From Actinomycetales bacterium (GTDB lineage Bacteria > Actinomycetota > Actinomycetes > Actinomycetales > Dermatophilaceae): a stretch of 64,000 nucleotides of DNA. The translations under genes were made by a program, and so were the position numbers. The DNA is taken from assembly GCA_016715285.1 (NCBI GenBank), contig JADKAO010000002.1, positions 1-64,000 on the forward strand. The letters are read 5' to 3'. The notes under the pieces were generated by a model. It saw only the letters and a list, made by a program, of their open reading frames with translations, did no database searches and was not told the DNA's origin. Below, in pieces: positions 45,384 to 53,493 of the stretch (position 1 is its first letter; every line of letters begins with the position of its first letter).

Positions 45384-45809
45384 TCAGTCGAGCTGCAGGA
45401 CCAGCAATGCCCGGCCGAGCACCTTGGCGCCCTCGTGGGTCGCGGTGAGTTCGACCGTGACCCGCCGAGTTGCGTGGTCGACTGCGGTGACGGTGCCGCC
45501 GAGTTCGACGTCCGCACCGCCCTCGCGGGGCACCACGACCGGGCCGACGAACTTCGTCGTGTACCGCACGACCCGCCCTGCGTCCCCCGCCCAGTCGGTC
45601 GCAACGGCCGCGGCAGCACCCATCGTGAACATGCCGTGGGCGATGACATCCGGCAGCCCCACCTCACGAGCGAAGTCTCCGTCCCAGTGGATCGGGTTGA
45701 AGTCGAGGGAGGCGCCGGCATACCTCACCAGGGTCGCGCGCTCGATGTGCAGCGTCCGGGGCGGGAGGGCGTCGCCCTTGGTGACCGATGCCGCAGTGCG
45801 GACGGTCAT
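45384..45809 (-). CDS. MaoC-like (3R)-hydroxyacyl dehydratase, subunit B (HadB-like), 141 aa
   Basis: Hot-dog-fold subunit carrying the hydratase 2 catalytic motif: YAGASLDFNPIHWDGDFARE with the Asp-x4-His pair. Pairs with the upstream gene to form an enoyl hydratase/dehydratase, as HadA-HadB of mycobacteria do in fatty acid synthase II. ATG 45809 overlaps the HadA-like stop by 4 bases. Location between rpmG and murB/secE matches the conserved rpmG-hadAB-tRNA-Trp-secE neighbourhood. The true substrate in this non-mycolate-type genome is uncertain. Confidence 0.85.
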   Translation of the reverse strand: MTVRTAASVTKGDALPPRTLHIERATLVRYAGASLDFNPIHWDGDFAREVGLPDVIAHGMFTMGAAAAVATDWAGDAGRVVRYTTKFVGPVVVPREGGADVELGGTVTAVDHATRRVTVELTATHEGAKVLGRALLVLQLD

Positions 45810-46252
45810 GAGTTCTCCCCCCTGACCACGAGCATGGAGGTGGAGGTCGTCGTGAGTTGGTCTCCGACGTGAAGTTCGCTGCGGGTGGTGACCATGGCGT
45901 TGCCGGCGACCGCCTTGACCGAGTCGACGTGCAACACGGCGGTGACCGCGTCCCCGGCGGTCAGTGGTCGGTGGTGCTCGAAGGTCTGCTGTCCGTGGAC
46001 CACCCGGGAGAAGTCGATGCCCATCGCCGGATCGGCGACAAACTGTGTGTCGCACTGCTGGGCGATGAGCACGGCAAACGTCGGCGGCGCGATGACGTCG
46101 CGATAGCCCCGCTCACGAGCGACCGCGGAGTCCACGTGGACCGGGTCGGTCGCGCCGACGGCGGCCGCGAATTCGGCGATCTTGGCTGCGCTCACGAGGT
46201 AGGGGGCCATTGGCGGGTAGCTGCGCCCCGCGGCCTCGGCGTTGACCGGCAT
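45806..46252 (-). CDS. MaoC-like dehydratase, subunit A (HadA-like, N-terminal type), 148 aa
   Basis: Non-catalytic, substrate-binding partner of the HadB-like protein: PYLVSAAKIAEFAAAVGATD, then VIAPPTFAVLIAQQ and VHGQQTFEHHRPLTAGDAVT are hallmarks of the FAS1_DH/MaoC N-terminal subunit. It lacks the Asp-x4-His pair. ATG 46252. The overlap with subunit B implies coupled translation. Confidence 0.85.
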   Translation of the reverse strand: MPVNAEAAGRSYPPMAPYLVSAAKIAEFAAAVGATDPVHVDSAVARERGYRDVIAPPTFAVLIAQQCDTQFVADPAMGIDFSRVVHGQQTFEHHRPLTAGDAVTAVLHVDSVKAVAGNAMVTTRSELHVGDQLTTTSTSMLVVRGENS

Positions 46253-46325
46253 ACGCGTCACCTTAGCTGTGAGCAGAGCCGAGCACGCTCTGGTGTGCCG
46301 CACCGCGGTCGACCCCGGCCAGAAC

Positions 46326-46362
46326 GAGGAAGCCCCCCGGCCGTGGGCCAGGGGGCTTCCTC
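46326..46362 (-). terminator. Strong terminator below the 29-codon gene
   Basis: A perfect outer stem gaggaagccccc (46326-46337) / ggggcttcctc (46351-46362) with an inner GGCC/GGCC stem, 22 bases past the small gene's stop on the minus strand. It separates that transcript from the hadA-like gene. Confidence 0.75.
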
Positions 46363-46383
46363 AATTGATGGACCTCGTGTCGG

Positions 46384-46473
46384 TCAGGCCTTGCGGCTCG
46401 GCAGAAGCGCGAGCGAGGCGACGCACGGGGTGTGCTTGTAGTCGTTGCGGTAGATCTGGAAGAGCTTGCGCAT
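46384..46473 (-). CDS. Unannotated short gene, 29 aa
   Basis: ATG 46473 lies six bases after AGGGGG. The product begins MRKLFQIYRNDYKHTPCVAS, then LALLPSRKA and TGA at 46384. It is too short for ordinary gene finding but is framed as a gene: a near-consensus promoter 140 bases upstream, a ribosome site, and a strong terminator 22 bases after the stop. The peptide is basic, with one Cys and aromatic residues in the first half and no membrane segment. I do not recognise it. It could be a small regulatory protein, or the reading frame could be part of a regulatory RNA. Confidence 0.5.
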   Translation of the reverse strand: MRKLFQIYRNDYKHTPCVASLALLPSRKA

Positions 46474-46610
46474 GATGGCCCCCTAGGGTGTCGTGCCGCG
46501 GCCCTTGTGGCTACGGCGGTGCGCTGAGATGAGTCTCCGCTTTAGCGGCGGTTCATCTTTTGTTCACTTCTCGCAGTCTAGTTGTTCATCTCTCGATGTG
46601 CAACTCTCAA

Positions 46611-46638
46611 ACTTTACCGCGGTTGTCAGCCCTGTCAA
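46611..46638 (-). promoter_or_regulatory. Promoter of the 29-codon gene
   Basis: On the minus strand a consensus TTGACA (46638-46633) is followed after 16 bases by TAAAGT (46616-46611). The surrounding 200 bases are clearly less GC-rich than the rest of the window. The leader would be about 130 bases. Confidence 0.5.
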
Positions 46639-46803
46639 GGGACCTTCGACCTGTGCTCAGCGCGGCAGGTTGTTCTCTGCGTCTCATACCCCACAACACG
46701 ACGCCATAAACCAACATTCCCACTCGGAAAAGAAAACTTCAGGTGAATGAACTGCAACCGATCGATGCTGGCGCGCCCGCGCCCGCCAGCCCCCCCTGAC
46801 GAT

Positions 46804-46908
46804 TCGATACCCAGCCACCCGGCACCCCTAGGTCCCCGGTATCGAATGGCGGAAGAGAGTCGCCAGTCGATACCCAGTCACCCGGCATACCTAGGCATCC
46901 GGTATCGA
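46804..46908. repeat. Two tandem 42-base imperfect palindromes
   Basis: Copies at 46804-46845 and 46867-46908, 63 bases apart. Each starts tcgatacccag and ends ggtatcga, with CTAGG at the centre. The outer eight bases are inverted repeats of each other. The rest of the 527-base gap 46474-47000 holds the promoter above, the rpmG terminator and no other gene I can support. Confidence 0.7.
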
Positions 46909-46946
46909 CACAGCGAAAAGGAGAGGCAGGGGTGCCAGCCGACACA

Positions 46947-46984
46947 CCGAAGGCCGCAACCCCACGTGGGGTGCGGCCTTCGGG
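46947..46984 (-). terminator. Terminator after rpmG
   Basis: Stem cgaaggccgcaacccc / ggggtgcggccttcg with one bulge and a 4-base loop, 17 bases past the rpmG stop. Confidence 0.7.
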
Positions 46985-47000
46985 CAGCGTGGCTGAGCGG

Positions 47001-47171
47001 TCAGCGGGTCTCGCGGTGCTCCGTGTGCTTGCCGCACTTGGGGCAGAACTTGTTCATCGCAAGCCGGTCAGGGTCGTTGCGACGGTTCTTTTTCGTAATG
47101 TAGTTGCGGTCCTTGCACTCGGTGCACGCCATGGTGATCTTCGGCCGGACGTCGGTCGTCTTGCTGGCCAC
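47001..47171 (-). CDS. rpmG: 50S ribosomal protein L33, zinc-binding (CxxC) form, 56 aa
   Basis: GTG 47171 gives (M)ASKTTDVRPKITMACTECKD, then NRRNDPDRLAMNKFCPKCGK and a TGA at 47001. Both CxxC pairs (CTEC, CPKC) are present, so this is the zinc-ribbon C+ form rather than the Zur-regulated C- paralogue. A CAGGT ribosome site precedes the start. It stands above the maoC pair and tRNA-Trp in the usual actinobacterial order. Confidence 0.93.
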   Translation of the reverse strand: MASKTTDVRPKITMACTECKDRNYITKKNRRNDPDRLAMNKFCPKCGKHTEHRETR

Positions 47172-47300
47172 GGGGCTACCTGCTCTCGTTCACGGTGGAC
47201 TGGGTGTCACTAGGTTCTAGGCCGACGCGCGTGGGCGCGAGGGAACACTCAAGGGTACGGGATGGCGCGAACTTGCCCCAAATCCCGACCCTGGGGGTGG

Positions 47301-47374
47301 TAGCGGGAGCGGGGCTCGATCCCGCGACCTCACGATTATGAGTCGTGCGCTCTGACCAACTGAGCTATCCCGCC
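47301..47374 (-). tRNA. tRNA-Met (CAT)
   Basis: A 74-nt cloverleaf on the minus strand: acceptor GGCGGGA paired with TCCCGCT (first pair G-U), D arm TAGCTCAGTTGGTCAGAGC, anticodon loop CTCATAA with CAT, T arm GCGGGATCGAGCCCCGC, discriminator A. Elongator Met is likeliest; CAT could also be a tRNA-Ile2 before lysidine modification. Confidence 0.93.
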
Positions 47375-47400
47375 GCCAACCTCCGCGCTGCGGAGGTCAG

Positions 47401-47473
47401 AGCCCCAATAGGGAATCGAACCCTAGACCTTTTCCTTACCATGGAAACGCTCTGCCGACTGAGCTATTGGGGC
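47401..47473 (-). tRNA. tRNA-Thr (GGT)
   Basis: A 73-nt cloverleaf on the minus strand: acceptor GCCCCAA/TTGGGGC, D arm TAGCTCAGTCGGCAGAGC, anticodon stem TTTCC/GGAAA around ATGGTAA with GGT, T arm TAGGGTTCGATTCCCTA. Together with tRNA-Met it lies upstream of rpmG, 26 bases from tRNA-Met. Confidence 0.95.
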
Positions 47474-47567
47474 AGCCACAACAGACGCAAGCAGACTCAC
47501 CTCTGGTGCGACGCAGAGACTACACGGTCCCGCATCCCGCCCTAAAATCGGGACCTAGAGTGGTGTG

Positions 47568-48380
47568 ATGACGTGGCTCGCGGTCCCCTTGGGTGCGGCC
47601 GTCGGTGCCATTCTCGGGGTGTTGGGCGGCGGCGGCGCCATTCTCACGATCCCCCTTCTCGTCTACGTCCTCGGCCAGGACCCGCACGAAGCCACCACCA
47701 CGTCCCTCGTCATCGTCGGCATCAGTTCTGCTGTCGCAGCCTCTCGCCACTGGCGACGTGGTGCGGTCGATCTGCGGTCCGCGCTCCTACTGGCCGCGCT
47801 CGGGGCCGTCGGCACGTATGCCGGGTCGCGCGCGTCTGCCCTGGTGGCACCCCGCGTGCTGCTGGTCATGCTCGCAACCCTCCTCGTCGTCGTGGCAGCT
47901 CTCATGCTTCGCAAGGCGCCCCCGGTGGCTGCCGGCATTCCAGACCCTGCCGACATTCCAGACCCTGCCGTCACGTTGCCGGGCGGTGAGCCGCCCGCCG
48001 CGCCCCGCCCCCGCATCACCCACCTCGTCATGTTGGCGGTCGCGTTGGGTGCGCTGACCGGATTCTTTGGAGTCGGGGGCGGGTTCGCGATCGTGCCGGC
48101 ACTCGTGCTGATCCTGCGGTTCCCGATGCCCGTTGCCGTGGGCACCTCCCTCGCGGTCATCGCCCTCAACAGCCTCACCGCGTTGCTGTCCCGACTCGGC
48201 CAGGGCGTGAGCCTCGACTGGCCCCTCGTGCTCACCTTCACCGTGAGCGCAATTGTGGGTAGCGTGATCGGCGAGTATGCCGCCCGCGGCGCCGATGACA
48301 CGCGGCTCAGCCGCGGGTTCGCCGTGCTCCTGGTGACTGTGGCGGCATACATGCTGGTTGACGGGGTCTTCCTCCGCTGA
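47568..48380 (+). CDS. TauE/SafE-family anion permease, 270 aa
   Basis: Integral membrane protein with about eight helices in two halves. Each half carries the family's Gly-rich motif: ILGVLGGGGAILTIPLLVYV near residue 17 and LTGFFGVGGGFAIVPALVL near residue 165. The halves are joined by a Pro-rich linker containing two IPDPA repeats. The family exports sulfite, sulfonates or related anions. ATG 47568 was preferred over the GTG one codon before. It faces the telA operon and is separated from it by 81 bases. Confidence 0.88.
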   Translation: MTWLAVPLGAAVGAILGVLGGGGAILTIPLLVYVLGQDPHEATTTSLVIVGISSAVAASRHWRRGAVDLRSALLLAALGAVGTYAGSRASALVAPRVLLVMLATLLVVVAALMLRKAPPVAAGIPDPADIPDPAVTLPGGEPPAAPRPRITHLVMLAVALGALTGFFGVGGGFAIVPALVLILRFPMPVAVGTSLAVIALNSLTALLSRLGQGVSLDWPLVLTFTVSAIVGSVIGEYAARGADDTRLSRGFAVLLVTVAAYMLVDGVFLR

Positions 48381-48461
48381 GGCGACCCTGCCTCGCGGGC
48401 GGGAACCGCGTAGATTATCCGCACGTCTTCCTAGGGATACCGGCTTCAGAAGGACACCATC

Positions 48462-49724
48462 GTGAGCGACCAGCCCAACCAGACCGGCGCCGCCGGCAGC
48501 CCAGCCGATGCAGCCATGGTGCAGCCATTGGCGCCGCCCGCGCCCTCGACTGAACTGCGGCTCGAGCCGCCGGCCGCGATGGCCACGGCAGTGCCGACAA
48601 CAGCCGCGCCTCGGATGGCGCCGGCCGTCCCTGAAACCGCCCTCCCGGGGCTGGACGCCAAGGTCGACTCCTACCTGACCGCGCTCCTCACCGCCGCGCC
48701 CAAGTCACCGCAGTTCGAAGCTAAGGCCAACGACGTCCGGCTCATGGGCGACGACGAGATCCGTCGGGCCGCTGAGTCGAGCAACCGGCTCCTCAAGTCG
48801 CCCGTGCGGGCATTGCAGGAAGGCGGGCTGTCCGAGGGCGGCAAGGTCGGCAAGACGCTCCTGGACCTGCGTCGCACTGTTGAAGACCTCGACCCGAGCC
48901 AAGCGACCGGCGTCAAGAAGGTCTTGGGGATGATCCCCTTCGGCGACAAGATCACCGACTACTTCCGCAAGTACCAGTCAGCGCAGAGTCACCTCGACGG
49001 CATCTTGCACTCGCTGCGCGACGGCCAAGACGAGTTGCAGAAGGACAACGCCGCGCTCAACCTGGAGAAGCAGAACCTTTGGGACGCGATGGGCCGGCTC
49101 AACCAATACGTCTACATTGCCGAGCGACTCGACGCGCGCCTGGCCGCACAGGTCGCCACCCTTGAGACGACCGATCCTGAGAAGGCCAGCGCCCTCAAAC
49201 AAGACGTGTTGTTCTATGTCCGGCAGAAGCACCAGGACCTGCTCACCCAGCTGGCCGTGTCGATCCAGAACTACCTTGCCCTCGACATCACGATCAAGAA
49301 CAACATCGAGCTCATCAAGGGTGTCGACCGGGCGTCGACGACCACGGTCTCGGCGCTGCGCACCGCGGTCATCGTCGCGCAGGCCCTGGGCAACCAGAAG
49401 CTCGTCCTCGACCAGATCACCGCGCTCAACACGACGACCTCGGGCCTCATCCAGTCGACGTCAGAGATGCTCCGTGACAACTCGGTGCGGATCCAGGAGC
49501 AGGCGGCCTCGGCAACGATCGGGATCGAGCAGCTCCAGGCGGCGTTCTCGAACATCTACCAGACGATGGACGCGATCGACACCTTCAAGGTGCAGGCTCT
49601 GGACACGATGGCGACGACGATTGGTGTGCTCGAAAACGAGGTCACCAAGTCCCGGGCCTACCTGGAGCGGGCCAACCGCGCCAACCCGAACGTCTCGATG
49701 GGGTCCCTCGACCTGGGTCGGTGA
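48462..49724 (+). CDS. telA: TelA-family toxic-anion resistance protein, 420 aa
   Basis: Cytosolic, mostly helical protein of the TelA (KlaA) family, linked to tellurite and cell-envelope stress. The N-terminal 70 residues are Ala/Pro-rich. The core has LDLRRTVEDLDPSQATGVKK, IPFGDKITDYFRKYQSAQSH, LEKQNLWDAMGRLNQYVYIA and a long coiled coil ending ENEVTKSRAYLERAN. GTG 48462 has GAAGGA upstream. It is the first gene of the 13-kb signalling cluster, with a weak possible -10 (TAGATT at 48411). In firmicutes TelA is paired with XpaC; here the partner gene is unrelated by eye. Confidence 0.92.
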   Translation: MSDQPNQTGAAGSPADAAMVQPLAPPAPSTELRLEPPAAMATAVPTTAAPRMAPAVPETALPGLDAKVDSYLTALLTAAPKSPQFEAKANDVRLMGDDEIRRAAESSNRLLKSPVRALQEGGLSEGGKVGKTLLDLRRTVEDLDPSQATGVKKVLGMIPFGDKITDYFRKYQSAQSHLDGILHSLRDGQDELQKDNAALNLEKQNLWDAMGRLNQYVYIAERLDARLAAQVATLETTDPEKASALKQDVLFYVRQKHQDLLTQLAVSIQNYLALDITIKNNIELIKGVDRASTTTVSALRTAVIVAQALGNQKLVLDQITALNTTTSGLIQSTSEMLRDNSVRIQEQAASATIGIEQLQAAFSNIYQTMDAIDTFKVQALDTMATTIGVLENEVTKSRAYLERANRANPNVSMGSLDLGR

Positions 49725-49730
49725 CGGGTC

Positions 49731-49770
49731 AGGGGTCCGACAGGGCCCCACCAGGGGTCCGACAGGGTCC
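49731..49770. repeat. Short tandem repeat between telA and the next gene
   Basis: The 15-mer aggggtccgacaggg occurs at 49731 and 49753. It occupies the only gap of about 100 bases in the cluster and could be a regulatory or RNA-processing element. Confidence 0.5.
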
Positions 49771-49824
49771 AACCCGTGACATCCAGGACAGCGACAACAC
49801 ACGTGCAGGGGGACAATCAGGCGC

Positions 49825-50469
49825 ATGGGCATCGGCGAGTGGTTCGGCTTCGGCAAGCAGGAGGAGGAGCCCGCGGCTCCAATTCCGCGCGTCCCGACGG
49901 CCGATGACCTCCTCACCGCCGTCGACCGGGTCGAAGCCCTTGCACGCGAAGGCAAGGTTCCCGGGCTCGTCATGGCACGACTGCGTCGAGTGACCGAGAC
50001 CGTGCGCCAGACCGTGCCTCGGCTGGACCGCGTGGGCCAGAGCAGCCTGCAGGGCTACAGCGTCATGGCGACGGCGACGGACTACCTGCCCGAGGCGATC
50101 GGCGGTTACCTCCGGCTGCCGCGTCAATGGGCCGACACCCGACCGGTCGACCGGGGCAAGACCTCGCTCATGATCCTCGTAGATCAACTCGACCTTCTCG
50201 GGGCGACGATGGACAAGGTCTTTGACGCGATCAACCGAGCCGACGCCGAGGCGCTGGTTGTGCACGGCAGGTTCCTTCAGGAGAAGTTCGGACACGCCTC
50301 CACCGGTGGCCAACTCGCGATCGGCGGCGAGGTGCCGCTCACGCCAATGCCCACGGGGCAACTCGCCAGCCCCGCTGCTGCGGGCACCGCTAGCACCGCC
50401 GGCCCCGTTGCCGCCGTCGGCTCCGCCAGCGAGCCCGACATCCGCCTCCAACCTCCGCTCGGAAGGTGA
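49825..50469 (+). CDS. Unknown helical protein of the TelA/PknG cluster, 214 aa
   Basis: ATG 49825 (MGIGEWFGFGKQEEEPAAP). Residues 25-165 are predicted all-helical: DDLLTAVDRVEALAREGKVP, MARLRRVTETVRQTVPRLDR, DYLPEAIGGYLRLPRQWADT, LMILVDQLDLLGATMDKVFD. The C-terminal 50 residues are low-complexity Gly/Ala/Pro. There is no signal or membrane helix. The size and place next to telA recall XpaC partners, but XpaC has membrane segments and this does not. It ends 10 bases before the AAA gene. Confidence 0.6.
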   Translation: MGIGEWFGFGKQEEEPAAPIPRVPTADDLLTAVDRVEALAREGKVPGLVMARLRRVTETVRQTVPRLDRVGQSSLQGYSVMATATDYLPEAIGGYLRLPRQWADTRPVDRGKTSLMILVDQLDLLGATMDKVFDAINRADAEALVVHGRFLQEKFGHASTGGQLAIGGEVPLTPMPTGQLASPAAAGTASTAGPVAAVGSASEPDIRLQPPLGR

Positions 50470-50479
50470 GCACTCCCCT

Positions 50480-52084
50480 ATGAGTTCGTTGCGTGAATCG
50501 GTCGACGCCCTTGTCGCCGTTGGGGTCGCCGCTGGCCTCTCGGAGGCAGCGATCCGTCGTGAGGCGCTCGACTTCGCGGCCGCCATCTCCGAGGCCGCAC
50601 CCAGGGCCGCTGCCGACTGGGTGGGCGCGTTGGATGCCCCGCCGGCGGACCTGGACGGCATACATCGGGAGTTCTTTGACGCTGCGTCGCGCGGGCGCAA
50701 GTACCGCGTCGCGGCGACCACCCTGCTCACCGAGTTGCTCGCAACCGGACAGGCCAAAGCCAAGGCGTATGCCGTCGCGCTCACCGAAGTTGCTTCTGCC
50801 GCAGCTGCTTTAGGTGAGCCGTCGATCCGCGTGACCGCGAATGCCGCGGGGGCGGCCGCAAGCCAACTTCAGGCCGCAAACCCCACTGGGAGTATGCCGC
50901 GCGTCGGTGACTCCCTGCCCGGCTGGCCATCGACATCGGCGACTCCGGGTATGCCGCCCATCTGGCCGACCCCCTCATTGACCCCCATGCCAGGTGACCC
51001 GTCGTCCGCGAACCAGGGTGGCTTTGGCGGCCCGGGCGGCGGCCCGGGCGGTGGCGTTGCTGCGGCGGCGCCGCCTGAGCCCGCAGCGCCGACTGCCCCT
51101 GCTCCCCCACCCGAGCCACAGAAGTCGCTCGACGAACTCCTCGGCGAACTCGACGCGATGATCGGCCTGGATCAGGTCAAACGGGTCGTGCACCAGCAGG
51201 TGGCCATGCTGCAGATCGACGCCAAACGGCAGGCAGCCGGGCTTAAGCGACCGGACATTACCCGCCATTTGGTCTTCGTCGGCAACCCGGGAACGGGCAA
51301 GACGACGGTGGCTCGCATGGTGGGAGGCATCTACCGAGCGCTGGGCCTGCTCAAGACAGGACAACTGGTCGAGGTCGACCGGTCCGAGCTCGTCGCTGGG
51401 TATCTCGGTCAGACCGCGATCAAGACTGCCGAGATGTGCGCAAAGGCTTACGGCGGAGTGCTTTTCGTCGATGAGGCGTACTCACTGTCCGGCGATCAGT
51501 ATGGTCAGGAAGCGGTCAACACCCTCGTCAAAGAGATGGAAGACCACCGGGACGACCTCGTGGTCATCGTCGCCGGATATCCCGACCCCATGGTTGTGTT
51601 CATCGCCCAAAACCCTGGCCTGGCAAGCCGTTTCAAGACGATCGTCGAGTTCCATGACTACTCCGACGACGAACTCGTCGAGATCCTGCACAAGCTCGCG
51701 AGCGCTGCTGATTACACGGTCGAACCCGAGGCAGAGGCGCACTTCCGCACGGTCCTGGCGGCGACGCCACGCAACGAGGCCTTCGGTAACGGCCGGTTTG
51801 CTCGCAACGCGCTCGAGGATGCCATCGCCCGCCAGGCGTGGCGGCTGCGCGACGATCCCGACCTGACTGCCGATGAACTCCGGGCCTTGACCCTCGCCGA
51901 CTTCTCCCGTGATCCCGAAGCTGCCCCGCAGCAATCATCAACCGACAAACCCCCAGCTGACGATGAGCCCGTCGACGATGAGCCGCTCAACGAGCCCCTC
52001 AATGAGCATCCTGACGAGCCCGACGACGAGCCCGACAACGAGCCCGACAACGAGCTCGTCCCAGAGCAAGGAGACCCGGCATGA
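50480..52084 (+). CDS. CbxX/CfqX-type AAA+ ATPase, 534 aa
   Basis: Start at ATG 50480. Residues 1-135 are a helical N-domain, 135-215 a Pro/Gly-rich linker (with a GGPGGGPGGG run), and 220-475 the AAA+ module: LDAMIGLDQVKRVVHQQVAM, Walker A FVGNPGTGKTTVARMV, pore-type GYLGQTAIKTAEM, Walker B GGVLFVDEAYSLSGDQYG, sensor 1 VVIVAGYP and arginine finger NPGLASRFK, as in SpoVK/CbbX and type VII EccA. The tail is a string of D/E-P-D/N-E units. It may remodel partners of the adjacent kinase module. ATGA overlap with glnX. Confidence 0.9.
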   Translation: MSSLRESVDALVAVGVAAGLSEAAIRREALDFAAAISEAAPRAAADWVGALDAPPADLDGIHREFFDAASRGRKYRVAATTLLTELLATGQAKAKAYAVALTEVASAAAALGEPSIRVTANAAGAAASQLQAANPTGSMPRVGDSLPGWPSTSATPGMPPIWPTPSLTPMPGDPSSANQGGFGGPGGGPGGGVAAAAPPEPAAPTAPAPPPEPQKSLDELLGELDAMIGLDQVKRVVHQQVAMLQIDAKRQAAGLKRPDITRHLVFVGNPGTGKTTVARMVGGIYRALGLLKTGQLVEVDRSELVAGYLGQTAIKTAEMCAKAYGGVLFVDEAYSLSGDQYGQEAVNTLVKEMEDHRDDLVVIVAGYPDPMVVFIAQNPGLASRFKTIVEFHDYSDDELVEILHKLASAADYTVEPEAEAHFRTVLAATPRNEAFGNGRFARNALEDAIARQAWRLRDDPDLTADELRALTLADFSRDPEAAPQQSSTDKPPADDEPVDDEPLNEPLNEHPDEPDDEPDNEPDNELVPEQGDPA

Positions 52085-53493
52085 GCCCTTCTCGCGGCGC
52101 ACCCGCAGCCGGTTCAGGAGGCGCCATGGCAGCCCCGGCGCCTCCTCCTGCCCAAGCAACCACCCCGGCCAGTCCGGCCACCACCCCGATGCCCCCAGGT
52201 GCTGGACAGGTGGTGCAAGGGCAGCTGTCAGCCCCGGGAGCCACGCCCGGGGCGATGTCCGCGGCCTCCAAGCGCATCGCCAAGGGGATGCTCGCGACGA
52301 CGCCGGGCAAGATGAGCTGGTTGCGCGCTCTGAGCATCGCGATCAGTTTCGTTTACGCCCTCGCGGGCGCCGGCACGCTCTATGCCAACTCATCGGCTCT
52401 CACGCGCGCATCAACCAACACCAGCCAGGTTGTGCTCGTCCAAGGCATCTACGCCGACCTCCTGCGCGCCGACGCTGACGCCACCAATGCCTTCCTCGTC
52501 AGCGGCCTGGAACGCCCTGAGCAACGCGCTGACTACGAAGCAGCCCTCGCTCGGGTGAGCAGCAATATCGCTGCCGCAGCGACCGCTCAGCCCGCCGATG
52601 CCGACGCCCTCGCCACCCTCAATGTCGCGGTCCAGGGATACGCCTCAGCCGTCGAGTCCGCCCGCGCCTACAACCGACAAGGTATGCCGGTCGGCGCGCA
52701 ATACCTCAAGCAGGCGAGCACCTCGCTGCGCGCCACCGCGCTGCCCCTGCTCGACAATCTGCGGGTCGCTAACGTCGATCGTGCCGAGGCCGAGTTCTCC
52801 GGAGCTCGCTCGCTCGTGCCATTCCTCGTCGTCGGGTTGCTCACGCTCGGGGTGCTGGGCGCGGTGGCCGTGTGGCTCGCAAAGGTCACCCATCGCTATA
52901 TCAACGTCGGCCTCACCGCAGCCATCGCTGCCGTGTTGGTTTCGTTCATCGCGGGCTTCGCCATGTTGACCTCGACCGCCAACACGGTCGAGTCGACGAG
53001 AACCACTCAGTTCGCCCAGGCCGTGGCGCTCACGAATATCAGATCTGCTGCCTTCGATATCCGCGCCAACGAGAGCCTCGGCCTCATCGCCCGCGGTCAG
53101 GCCGCGCCCTACGAGACCCAGGTGCAGAAGCGCATCACCGAGGTGACGTCGATTCTCAAAGAGGGTCGGGTGCCCAATCAGACCGCGGTCACGAAGGCCT
53201 GGGACCAATACCTCGCGGCTCATGCGAACGTTCGGCGGGACGACGACGCGTTCCGCTGGGATCAGGCTGTCGTCACGGCGACCGCTGTCGACGGCGGGTC
53301 CTATGTCGCCTTCAAAGCGTTGGATGAAGCGACTGCGACGCCTCTGACGACGGCTCAAGCGGACTTGAGTACTCGGATCCTCTCCCCCCGGACCCCCTTG
53401 TTCATCGCGGCGATCGTCGCGCTCCTCGCCGGGGTCGCCGCCTCTGGTCTCGCCGCTCGAGGCATTGCCCAACGTCTGGAGGAATACCGATGA
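52081..53493 (+). CDS. glnX: GlnX-like membrane sensor of the PknG pathway, 470 aa
   Basis: Four membrane helices: about residues 80-102 (ALSIAISFVYALAGAGTLYA), 245-265, 280-302 and 440-462, with two extracytoplasmic four-helix-bundle-like domains between them (about 105-240 and 303-435). This architecture and its place directly before glnH and pknG match mycobacterial GlnX (Rv0412c), which passes the GlnH ligand signal to PknG. The N-terminal 75 residues are Ala/Pro-rich and cytosolic. The assignment is by order and topology. Overlaps both neighbours by 4 bases. Confidence 0.75.
   Translation: MSPSRGAPAAGSGGAMAAPAPPPAQATTPASPATTPMPPGAGQVVQGQLSAPGATPGAMSAASKRIAKGMLATTPGKMSWLRALSIAISFVYALAGAGTLYANSSALTRASTNTSQVVLVQGIYADLLRADADATNAFLVSGLERPEQRADYEAALARVSSNIAAAATAQPADADALATLNVAVQGYASAVESARAYNRQGMPVGAQYLKQASTSLRATALPLLDNLRVANVDRAEAEFSGARSLVPFLVVGLLTLGVLGAVAVWLAKVTHRYINVGLTAAIAAVLVSFIAGFAMLTSTANTVESTRTTQFAQAVALTNIRSAAFDIRANESLGLIARGQAAPYETQVQKRITEVTSILKEGRVPNQTAVTKAWDQYLAAHANVRRDDDAFRWDQAVVTATAVDGGSYVAFKALDEATATPLTTAQADLSTRILSPRTPLFIAAIVALLAGVAASGLAARGIAQRLEEYR

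Noticed and set aside
49825..50469. XpaC homologue next to telA
   Set aside because: XpaC proteins have N-terminal membrane helices. This protein has none and shares no motif that I can see, so it is left as unknown.
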